Shown here: in pieces, positions 41,986 through 51,817 of the stretch | How positions within the stretch are numbered: the first letter of the stretch is position 1 | How the letters are laid out: each line of letters starts with the position of its first letter | DNA from: Zopfochytrium polystomum | Taxonomy: Eukaryota > Chytridiomycota > Chytridiomycetes > Chytridiales > Chytridiaceae | DNA length: 64,000 nt | Direction: 5' to 3' | Assembly (NCBI GenBank): GCA_025765615.1 | Contig: JAIVFJ010000013.1 | Span: 62,001-126,000, forward strand | Made by a program: the position numbers and the translations under genes | Notes under the pieces: model-generated | Told to the model about the DNA's origin: nothing | Seen by the model: only the letters and a program-made list of their open reading frames with translations | Databases searched by the model: none

Positions 41986-43925
41986 CAGGGATGGATGAAG
42001 TCACGCCAAAGTCTTTCCAGCTCATCAGCACAGACAGCATCGTCAGATCTATTCCTCTTCAGCCCAACCCCCTTGATAGTTCTGGTTTTTTTGTGGACAA
42101 GTACGTCGATGCCGGTGTGTACCAACTACTTCAAAATAAATTTGTATGAGCAAGCGGTGACAGAGATCCAACTTCAAAAAGTCGACGCCTCTCCGCCTTT
42201 TGTGTGGCGTCGGGAAGAGGCCTGACGAAGATCAGTTGCTGCTGTGAAAAGATTGAACACAGCAAAGAGATCAAGAAAGTCTCTGCCTTTGGGCGGGAGC
42301 AGGAAGAGGCGGGGGAGGATCGGACACAATTGTGAAAACAGTAAACAGAGCAAAGAGATCATGAAGAGTATGGAGATCGCTCTGTCAACCCTTGATACCG
42401 CGCAGACAATTGGATGTTGGTGGGGGAGGGGTGGGCACAGGATCTTCATGTTTCGGAGGAGAGGCAGGGAGAGGATCAGATGTAAACTGTGAGAGATGGC
42501 AGATCAAGAAAGGTGAAGAGGCGTCCCCCTTTTTGGGGAACCCTCCGAGTCATGCACTAAGAAGAACCCCACACCTCACCGCCACCTTCCCCCCAGGGTT
42601 GCAGAGTTCAAGTTGCATTGCCGGAAACAAGAAGGTGAGATAGGCCTCCTTGGAGACGACAGAACTGAGTCCAGGCGCCTCAGATCGTGTCAGATACGGT
42701 CCATCCAGCTGAGGCTGTCCTGACTGCAGTTGCCTGCACGAAAAGAACCTTCCCGATCTTGCCACACAGGCGCGAGAGTGGCCCTGCAGCACCCCTGGGC
42801 CATTGAACTGCGTGACGGATTGCACCCCGCCTAGTGGCACGAGCAAGGCCCAAACAATGCAATCCATTTGACACCCACCTTTTATAAGAACCACAATCTC
42901 TCAAATAGGCTTCCTGCACAGAGTTTCAAGTTGGATCAAAAAGTCAGTCCCATCGAAAGCTTGCTCCTCCATCACTCAATATTAGCTTTTTGCCCCCCCA
43001 GCCTAAAGCTTCCTGCGAATCTGAAAGCTTCAAGAGAGAGCTTACTTGTCCCAATCCCAGAAACCTACCCTCCCCCCACCCCCCAAAAAAAATCGACTTC
43101 AAGAACTAGTACGATCAAAGCTGTGACTGACTCAGAGCATCACAATCTCAGCGGGCATGCCACCAGGAAAAGCAAAGGCAATGTTTTTTATACCCAACAC
43201 TCCAAAGGAGTGGAGAGAAGGAGCCTGAGGTATGCAGATACGACATTTGCAGAGAGCTTGTTTGATGGCGTCTAACCTCCATCCATTCCAAACACAGTAT
43301 CCAAACTTCGGCAAGCCAACAACAAGAAGACCACAGACACCATTGCTGGAGCCGTCGCAGCCAAATCTGCAGTTGCCGCTGCCAAAAAAGCTGCTGCGAA
43401 GGCGGCTTTTGCATCAATTGTCACATCCCTGATATGACCACCTGCTTGCCATTTGCCAAATATGACAGTTTTCCTGGCTAAAATATCGAAGAGACTCTCT
43501 GAGGCTGCAGGTGTGCAGGTGTGTAGGAAAAATGTTGATTCAGCGGTACAATCCGCTTCTAACACCTCTTCCTGAAATAACCAGACGATAGCGTGAAGGG
43601 GTTCACAAACAAGCTTCCTTTGAAAAAAAACGAAATTGCCAGTCTTGCACCACAACAGAGAGGCAACGGGGTTTCTGAAAGTGTTAACAACCAAAAAATA
43701 TTGAACTGAGTTTGAGGTTATTTCACCCACCTCCAGCCAGACCACCAACTACTCTCACCCAGACATTGGTAAAGAGTCAACAGGGCTACTCTGACGCCAG
43801 CTTGGCCAACAAGGAGGAGCACTAGTCTCAATCAGAGCACATCTTTATGGTACTACTCGCTCACAAGTTACTGTTCTGTGGTGATTAACAAACTAACATG
43901 TTTTTACCTCCTATACCTCCTGTGT
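41986..43925. other. Non-genic stretch with small open frames
   Basis: Several short frames occur, including a Lys/Ala-rich helical one at about 43300-43437. None has support from motifs or splice structure. Confidence 0.35.
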
Positions 43926-43996
43926 GGCCGCATAGTGTAGGGGTTATCACATCAGATTCTGATTCTGGGGACCCTGGGTCGAATCCGGGTGCGGCC
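43926..43996 (+). tRNA. tRNA-Gln (anticodon CTG)
   Basis: It folds as a cloverleaf. The acceptor stem is GGCCGCA/TGCGGCC (7 bp). The D arm is GTG/CAC with a GG-containing loop. The anticodon stem is TCAGA/TCTGG with loop TTCTGAT, giving anticodon CTG. The variable loop is short and the T arm is CCTGG/CCGGG with loop GTCGAAT. A box (TAGTGTAGGGG) and B box (GGGTCGAATCC) are good. It has no intron and no encoded CCA. The G in place of the first T of the T loop is unusual. Confidence 0.75.
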
Positions 43997-43999
43997 TAA

Positions 44000-44344
44000 G
44001 TGGAGGGACAGGTTGGAGTTGGTTGCGTGTCAAGTTCTATGCTCCTCATTAGCAGCTTCTTGCAGTTGTTTCCTTTACTCCACCGTTGCAAAGTAAATTT
44101 CTTTCTGGTAGGTGGGGTGTTCACACCTCTCACAACGAAATTTTTCAGAATCGTTTTTCTCGATGAACTTCAAGGTTACCGTCGTGACCAAACTAACTGT
44201 TGATGCGCTCTAAAGCTCTCAACTGCCAACTCTTTCCTTGCAGCTGTCTGAGTGCAGTTGTTTTGCTGAACGGTAAGAAAATCCATTTTGAAGTTTTGGT
44301 TTTGAGAGGTTTGAACACCCCCATTTCATTTCACGTTCACAATC
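44000..44344. other. Non-genic
   Basis: Nothing supportable is seen between the tRNA and the minisatellite. Confidence 0.4.
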
Positions 44345-45005
44345 AAAGAGTGGTGGAGTTGCGCGGAGTTGCAACAGAGCAGCTTAAAAGCAGAGTGGAG
44401 TTGCAAAGTTGCAGAGTTGCGGAGCTGTGGAGTTGCGGCAGAGTAGCAGAGCTGCCAAGTTGTGGCGTGGCGTAGAAGCAGAGAAGGAGAGTCACAGAGT
44501 CGGGTGGTTGCAGAGTTGTGGTGGGTGCAGTGGAGTTGCAGAATAGCAGAGTGAATCAGAGTGGCAGACAAGCAATGCAAAGCAGAGTTGCAGAGTTCCT
44601 GAGTCACAGAGCTGCAGAGTCACAGAGCTGTACAGTAATGGAGGTGCAAAGTAACGGGGCTGCAGAGTTAGAGAGTTGCCGAGTTGCGGCGGAGTCGCGT
44701 GGTCGCAAAGTTGCGGAGTGGCAGGGCAGAGTTGTGGACTTGCAACTAATGTCTGGGGAAGGCTGAAGTCCTGCTGATTATTTGGAATCAGATTGAACTG
44801 GGGCTGAATTTGAGTTGCAGAGTTGCAGAGTCGTGGAGTTGTACAGTTGCTGAATTGATGAGTTGCAGAGTCCCAGAGAAGCAGATCACAATGTCTTGGA
44901 GTTGTGAAGTCAGAGACTGACGGAGTCGTGGAGCCACAGAGATGAAGAGTTGCAGAGTTGCAGAGATGCAGAGTTGCAGAGCCGCAGAGTTGCAGGAGTT
45001 GCGGT
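44345..45005. repeat. Degenerate 10-bp minisatellite (unit about GAGTTGCAGA)
   Basis: Some 660 bp are dominated by GAGTTGCAGA-like units with variants such as GAGTTGCGGA, GAGTCACAGA and GAGCTGCAGA. A less repetitive gap occurs around 44750-44810. The translated frames are repetitive in every direction and are not believed to be genes. Confidence 0.85.
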
Positions 45006-45562
45006 GTCGCAGGAAAAACGCATTTGACATCGAATTTCGGTACGAATTTCGGTATGTGGGACAACGCAGGATCGAAAAGCGCCTCTGGTGCACTGGGGTA
45101 CAAGGCCAAAGCCAAGTTAGACCAGAGACAGAACTGACTAAAATGGTAGAACTGACTAAATCGGTAAGGGGAGTTGGCAAGCCACTACACCGATAAAAGG
45201 AAACAACAAAGGAAAGAAACAACAAGTCAAACCTGAGTTAGAGGGGGTTGGAGAGACAAAGGGCAGACACAAGGAACAGTTAGTGTGCAGAGATGCTCTA
45301 TTGAACCAAATCAGAACTGTTTTCCATTTAACAGAACCAGACACAACTTGTCTCACTCCAAGGACAGTGTCCCAACTCAATCCAAGGAAGAGGGTGCAAC
45401 CAAGGTGGGAGACAGTGGGACTCTTCTTGCTTCAGCCTACCAGGAGACAGACCTCTGCCTCGCCAGGGCAGGCAGAATAACCTGTCTTAGAAAGAAGTCA
45501 ATACTCACTCCCACACACAAGGAAGGCACCAACAACAACCACAGGTATTAGCATAGAAGGAA

Positions 45563-45665
45563 GAGGGTCTGAACCCAGCAAACTGGGCCCACCAAAGGTC
45601 AAAGGAACCATCACCAGGGACAGGGAGGAATACCAGAGAGACCATACCACCACATAATACGTGAC
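45563..45665 (-). repeat. tRNA-derived (SINE-like) repeat, copy 1
   Basis: On the minus strand GGTGGTATGGTC (A-box-like) is followed by GGGTTCAGACC (B-box-like). It is similar in order and wording to the copy at 45803-45885. Confidence 0.4.
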
Positions 45666-45802
45666 CAGCCAACTCATTCACATCACCTTGAGAGACCTGG
45701 ATTTGAAGCAATGTATTGACAGGAACCGATGAGGCACTCCCACTTTCCATCATCAAGTGGCTCCTACCTCAGACCAACCTAAACAGCATTCAGAATGGTG
45801 AG

Positions 45803-45885
45803 GTGCACCAGGGCTTGAACCCAGCACACTGCCATAAATGGCCAAGAGAACCAATTCTCCCGTCACACCAGGGGACTGCAACCCC
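45803..45885 (-). repeat. tRNA-derived (SINE-like) repeat, copy 2
   Basis: Minus strand: CCCTGGTGTGACGGG, then GGTTCTCTTGGCCATTT, then the B box GGGTTCAAGCC. It resembles the sequence at 45563-45665 over about 60 bp. The ends do not form an acceptor stem. Confidence 0.45.
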
Positions 45886-46546
45886 CATATCATGCACAGA
45901 GCCAGAGAGGAAATGGCAGACAAGAAGACTCAGGTACAGGTTCCGAGGTGCAACAAGAATGGGGGGTAGGCTGCTTAAATAGGAGAGGGTTGGAATCAGC
46001 AGGGTGAAGGAAGAGGGAGGAGAAAAGTTTAGGAAACACGTACACAACAACAAAGAAGAGAAAGGAGGAGCGAGTCACCAAGCAATGAGGCTGAGCCAGA
46101 GGACAGCTCAGAAAATCATTTGGCATTTCTTGGCATTCAGCTGCCAAGTATGGCGGAGGAGCTGGGAAGGGCTGATTGGTGCAAAGAGGAAGACAGTCAC
46201 TCACAGCCACAAAGAAAAGCGAGACACACAGAGACAACAAACAAATAAAGAAATAAAAGATAAAACAGTAAAAACATTAAAAACAGGATAAACTACTAAT
46301 TGAAATATGTGTAAAAATTATCAATGAAGAAAGGGGAAAAAACCCCTATGATCTCATACCCTTTCATGAGGCCTTTCATCATGGTAGCTTATGCAGCAGC
46401 TCTGTGTTAGCTCTGTGTACACCTGGACTCTGTACTTCTACCCACTGAAGCACAACATCCTAATCCAGTCTCAAAGGTGAGGAGGGCAAGGCTGGTCTTT
46501 GTGGAGAACTTAGAATTTCTGCATCATTCACTCAATTGACAACCAG
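45886..46546. other. Non-genic
   Basis: No supportable gene; short frames only. Confidence 0.4.
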
Positions 46547-46618
46547 CAGTTCTCAAATTTAGCACCTCTCCCATCAAAGGGAGCAGCGCGCTCTACACTA
46601 CTGAGCTAGAGGGCCTTT
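46547..46618 (-). repeat. tRNA-like sequence (D and anticodon arms intact)
   Basis: Minus strand: GGCCCTC, then a D arm TAGCTC..GAGC, then an anticodon-like hairpin CTCCC/GGGAG with a 6-nt loop. A degraded B box (ATTTGAGAACT) follows. The 3' acceptor strand is missing. It is a tRNA pseudogene or SINE head. Confidence 0.5.
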
Positions 46619-48306
46619 TGCCAGTAGTGCAGAGCAGCCTAACCCATTCAGCCTGCAACTTAGTGCGTAATAATAATAATAGTAGTAATATGAATAATAT
46701 ACATGGTTGCAACAAAGAGACGGTCAGGCCCTGTTTCTTCTTATTAAAATGGTTATTATTGTCCCAAGCCAAACCACTGAGATATGGACTGTGTTACGTC
46801 ACTTTCATGAAGCGTTGTTTGGTTGAGTCAAAGTGTTAATCCTCACAAGTTATCAGTTAAAAAAGCAGCGTATACTCTTTTAATTTAAGGTTGCAGGCTC
46901 AACAGCCTGTTGTCCTCGAAAAGGGGTCGCAATGATGCTGGTTGGAGAACGTGCCCGGCTGGCCATTGAGCTGGCCCACTAGCGAAAAAAGGGGTATGGT
47001 TTTGATAGAGCGGAGAAGGTCCATAATACATGGGGGGTGGTGGAACCAGCCGGCATGCCTGCGGCCGCTGGAAGATGGAACAGATGGAGCAGGTGAATGA
47101 GCTCGCTGGCGCGTGGTGCTCGGCTCATCATCACGATCGTCCTCGCGCTTGCTTCTCCGCCCAGGCGGCTTGGCCAGAGACTGAACAAATTGGGGGCTGT
47201 TTGGCGGACTGATGGAGTTTGTGGCGGAAATTTCGTTGAAGAGATCAACTTTACTGTCGTTAATCACTTCAATTCTGAGCTTCATGGATTTGAACTGAAT
47301 AGATGTTAATGAGCAGCAAGCGAGGAGACCATACTTGTGATCGCAGCCGCCCAATCCTTCAAATCTTGGAATCGGAACAAGGAGGCAGGTTTTGATCTCC
47401 GAACCGCAGTTCTGATTGCATGCATGATCCTTTCGGAGGCGAGTGACGAAATCCGCAACGTACGAAGGAAAAAAGACTCACGGCTTGCTTCCTTTCAGAC
47501 TTGACTTTTCGTGATTTTGCGTTTGCAATCTATCCCAGAGGGTTCGAGCAATATTAGCAGCAGCACTTTGTTTAGCGAGTGGACACAAACAACATTCTTT
47601 AGAATGTTGTGATCTCGATTGATATATTCGGCTCCCTCTGGTTCGCCTCGAAGATTGCCATCCATGCCGCCCTTCCAGTGAGGGCAAGAATCGAGATTCT
47701 GCTTCACTTTGAAGCGAGCACCGCACTTCTTTGAATGAGGAATGTCCAGCAAATGCGTGAATTGAGTAGCGGTTTTGATCCATCTACAGCACGCTCAAGA
47801 CGGTTTCCATTGCCGACCATCCTCTCGTCTAAACGAACAGGGTCCGTCCAGGCCAAGTCTGATTGCTTCCTTCTTCATCCTGTTCCCATCCATTGCCCAA
47901 GCCTTGATTGCTGCATGCCACTGTCGGCGCTCGTACTAATACTGCCACAATTATGAAGTGGGCGCCTATAATATAGAAACGACTGTGACAATAACAATAA
48001 CAACAACACCCATAACAACGTAACAACGACTATAAAAACGAAAAAATCAACAAGAACAGACAAAAAAACGAAATAAACCAATACAGAAAAAAAAAACGAA
48101 GTAACAAAAAAAAAGAAACAAGCAAGTGCTAACACTAACACTCACTCCCTCTCACGCCCTGCGCCGAACCGTCAAGCCTCCCTCGCAATGCTGCTTGCGG
48201 CTGCCACAACCACCCTCCACCCTTGTCCCGCCCGTCCGCACCACTTGCTGCTGCGGCGCCGCCGAAGCGGCCAACAGCGGCGGCGCCCACCACCACGCCC
48301 CAGCAA
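46619..48306. other. Non-genic stretch with A-rich 3' part
   Basis: No supportable gene. A-rich sequence (about 47980-48125) lies downstream of the SAP-protein stop. Confidence 0.4.
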
Positions 48307-48376
48307 TCACCCGCGCCGCGAGGCGCGAACCGTTGGCGAGGCCGCGTCGACGGCGGCGGATGCTGCCATCACGCCA

Positions 48377-48408
<32 letters not shown>

Positions 48409-49563
48409 CCCGTCCCCGTCACCCTCCCCCTCCTCCTCCTCATTTTCATCGCCCATGGGGCCGACCGCAAAGCCGCTCCCGCTGCCGCCCGCGTTCGACT
48501 CGGGCGTGTCCAACTCGATCCCGGCGGCTCGCAGCTCGGCCATCCGCTGCCGCCTCCGCACAGTGAACTGCTCTTCGCGCGCCGCCTTGCGCTGCTGCTG
48601 CAGCTTCAAGAGGGGCGTCGCCGCATTCGCAAGCTTGTTCTTTTTCACCCGGGCAAGCAGCCGCCGCGGGGAGAGCTTGACCGGGTCGCGCGGCGCCTCC
48701 ATCACGACCCCCTCCAATGTTACGAGTCCGCGCCTACGCCGCCGTAACACATTCTTGTTGCCGCCTCCGATGTCAGATTTCGGCTCCGCCTCCGTAACAT
48801 TCAGTGTGCGTCCGGTGGCCGTTGCAAGAGCCTTCGGTTCGTCGTTGGCGTCGCGCTGTTGAACCGTTTCCTCATCCTCCACCTGCTCGTCCTCCTCCTC
48901 CTCCTCCTCCTCCCCCTCCCTCTCCTCCTCGACTTCTCGCCCGTCTTCCACATGAAACTCATTCTCCTTTCCGTTCTTTCCGTCGTCGCCCTCTTCGCTG
49001 TGTGCCACGAAATCTTCCTCCGATCCCCCCTCCGACTCTTGGTCGCCGTCTCGATCAGCCTCCGTCAACGGCGGCACCTTCGCGGTCGAATCGGGTGTAT
49101 CGGCCATAAAAGTGGGGTCCTCGGCCATGCGCGTTCTGCGCCTCCGAGCCATTTCTTCTTGCCGTGCAGCCTTTCGTCTCCGATTCATCGCCGCCGGCGT
49201 GTGCGCAGCGACGCGATTGTCGTCCTTTTTAATTTTTGCGATAAGCTTCCCCGGCGAAAGGCGCACTGGTTCTCGTGGGGCGACGCGGAAAAGATCATTC
49301 GTCGGTTCCCGACGTCTCCGCCGTTTACTGACGCCCACCGTACGTTGCATTTCAAACACAGCGGTTGCTGGTACAACGGGAATCTCCTCGCAAGGAGGCC
49401 TGATGTTTGTGAAAAGACAGAGAAGGAGTGAGAGAGAGGCAAGAGCAGACATAGTGAACGACGGTCACTCTCGATACACGGAAACCCTTACAACGGCTTT
49501 TTCCAAAGAAAGGTGACAAACAAAATCCGAAAAAGGCACAACTCCAAACCAAAGCAAAAAGCA

Positions 49564-49610
<47 letters not shown>

Positions 49611-51343
49611 AACCTGGTCCCCACTCCACCAGACGCGTTCCAGCACACGCAAGACTTGCAGACCGAGTTGTCTGCAAAGCCGTCCGGAAACGGCGCCCGG
49701 ACGGGTTCAACGTGCAGCGGCTCGACCGAGCCGTCCGCCACGGACACGACGCAAATCGTCATACGGTGAAGAACGCAAATGCCGGGCGCCGTGGCCGTGT
49801 CCGTCTCAAAAATCGAGGCTCCGATAGCACAGTGGAACCGAAACCGCCTCTTGTTGTTCGCTTGGACGGTTTGAGTCGGTCCACCTGCGGGGGGTAGCGG
49901 CGGGGAAAGTGGGGGTGGGGGTGGCCTCCAAATTCTCCACGGCTACTGGCGCCACCGCTGGGAGCGCGCTGATGCTCTCGCGTTCAGCCGCGACAGTGGG
50001 CGACTGAGGTTGGAGTTGGGCCTGGGGCGGTGACTGGGGCGGGGACTGGGGCGGGGACTGGGCCTGGGGCTGGGGCGGTGGCGGCGGCGGCGGTGGTGAG
50101 GGTTCAATATCCATCGTTGTGGTCGTGGGGTGCACGACATGGTCATCGTCGTCGCGGTCCCTGTGCTTCGACACTTCGTCGACGAGAATGGCAGCAATCA
50201 AATGTGCCCTCTAGTGGAAACAGTCGCGAAAGGAAAAAAGGAAAACAAAGAGAGTAAAAGAACGAGAGCGGTGTGAGTGAGCAAAAAAAGCCAAAAAAAA
50301 AAAGAAAAAAAAAAAAGAACAAAAAAAGAAAACAAAAGAAAGAAAGGAGGAAACGCTTCCTCTTCTTCTCACCGTGCCCTTGACGTCAAGCCCACGCTTC
50401 GCGGCCTCCTCCTCCAACTCCGGCTTGCGCTTTTTTTCAATCATCTTCTGAAACAAAGCAGGATGGAAGGAGGCCTCCTCGTCTTCGTCGGCCGCGTTTC
50501 TCGGTGGTACCTTGCCCGCACGAGCCTTTGTCGACGCACCGCTGGTGGTCGTCGTCGTCTTCTTCTTCTTCTTCGGCGGCGGCAGCACCGCTTCTTCCGC
50601 GTCCTCCATCGCATCATCATTTTCCGCAGCAACGGCGGCGGCGGCGGCGACGGGGGCAGCTTCAGTAGCCGAACTGTCGACCACGCCGTCGCCAGCCGTC
50701 GCGTCGCCGCCGCCGCCTCCGCCGCCCTTCTTGGTCGTCGCCCCCCGCTTCCTCTTCTCCCTCCCGCGCGCCTCCGCCTTCTCCGCCTTCTCCGCCTCCG
50801 TCTCCACTGCAGCCGCCTGCACCGTTGCCGCAGCGGCACCCGCCTTGCGGCGCCCAGCCGCCCTCGGCGGCGGCGGCACCTCCGCGTCCGCCGCGTCGTA
50901 GGGATCGACTGCCACCGTGACGGCCGCCGCGGCCGCCTTCACCTTTGCCGCGCCACCCTTCTTCGCCCTCACCGCCCGCGGCGGTGGCTCCGGCCCCTCC
51001 TCCTCCTCCACCACCAGCATCTTTGTCGCCTTCTCCTCCTCCTCTTCTTCCTCCACTACCTCCTCCACCTCCTCCTTCTTCTTCGCCGCGCGCCGTCCGC
51101 CGCCGCCGCCCCCGCCGCGCACTGGCTTGCGGGCCGCCGACGGCAACGGGGCCTTCTTGGTGTCATCCACGCCGCCGTTGCCGCCTTCCTCGTCGTCGTT
51201 GACGGCGGCGGCGTCGGCGTCGGCCGTCGCAGTCTTGGCCTTCATTTTCGCGACGCGCTTGGAGCCGGCGGCGGGAGCAGGCTTGACCTTGGTCTTTGCG
51301 GCGGCGGGAGCGGGCTGGGGCGGCGGTGAGGGTGATCGCGACG

Positions 51344-51375
<32 letters not shown>

Positions 51376-51449
51376 TCGTCGTTAGCTTGGTCAAAGTTTG
51401 GTTTCGGAGCTCGGCGGGGCTGGCGCGCAGCCGACTTCTTCTCCGGCAT
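48307..51449 (-). CDS. SAP-domain nuclear protein with a duplicated basic module
   Basis: Predicted 909 aa in four exons on the minus strand, in order: 51449-50373, 50210-49885, 49847-49614 and 49399-48307 (2,730 nt, all phases continuous). The N-terminal 330 residues are disordered: Lys/Ala/Pro-rich with acidic runs, like chromatin proteins. The SAP motif (ELEEEAAKRGLDVKGT-RAHLIAAILVDE, about 348-375) is split by the first intron; SAP domains bind AT-rich DNA. Intron 2 is only 37 nt. Intron 3 carries a (CA)n run. Exon 4 encodes two similar modules of about 50 residues, each with APR-(E/D)-PV-(R/K)-LSP then KLIAKIKK or LLARVKK, then RRKAAR and RMAE. They are joined by a long Glu run. No known family was recognised for the modules. 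Confidence 0.68.
49566..49604. repeat. (CA)n microsatellite in intron 3 of the SAP-protein gene
   Basis: Pure CA run just inside the donor of the third intron. Confidence 0.9.
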
Positions 51450-51684
51450 TGTTCTTGTTTTTTTTTTTTGTTTTTTTTTTTGGTTTTTTGCTTGAGTTGA
51501 CCTTTTTTCCTTGTCAACCGCTTGCCTCGGACGCGACGAATGCAAAGGGCAGCGATCACTATTGAGGATGTCCGGTTAGTTGTTGAATGCGGGGGTTCTT
51601 TCGGTGCGCTTGACAGGCGTGTGTGTTGGTTATTGTGCGTTGTGTAGGCCGCAGTGGGGAGGAGCGGTTGGGGGGGGGGGACAG

Positions 51685-51817
51685 GAAGTACGATTCGACG
51701 GCGCTCACGAGGATGAACTTGCACAACTACAGAAAGTTGGCCCCCCGGGGAGCAGAGAGCATTCCAAGCTCCCAGATTAGAGTGGGCGATTTCATCTACA
51801 TATCAAAGGAACAAAGG
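51685..51817 (+). pseudogene. Isolated exon of a P4-type ATPase (phospholipid flippase)
   Basis: After the acceptor ACAG the frame reads KYDSTALTRMNLHNYRKL.., then SSQIRVGDFIYISKEQR, and ends at the donor GTAATG. This matches the actuator-domain segment of P-type ATPases (KVGD-x-I.....QR before VPAD), most like Neo1/ATP9-type flippases. No neighbouring exon with VPAD or the DKTGT phosphorylation site was found on either side. So it is probably an orphaned fragment. Confidence 0.5.

Noticed and set aside
44492..45115. 207-codon open frame on the minus strand.
   Set aside because: It is an artefact of the 10-bp minisatellite, which is open in several frames; the peptide is simply repetitive.
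47495..47752. Minus-strand frame with CGARFKVK..CPHWKGG and YINRDHN, recalling the zinc-ribbon and RD-x-N end of TnpB/Fanzor-like nucleases.
   Set aside because: Only one Cys pair is present, the upstream RuvC-like motifs are not visible and the frame is short. The match is too weak to call.
48188..48862. Long plus-strand frames over the SAP-protein exon 4.
   Set aside because: They are shadows of the GC-rich minus-strand gene, which has phase-consistent splicing and repeated modules.
50277..51495. Plus-strand open frames of 130-350 codons.
   Set aside because: They lie antisense to the SAP-protein exon 1, are composed of low-complexity residues and have no motif.
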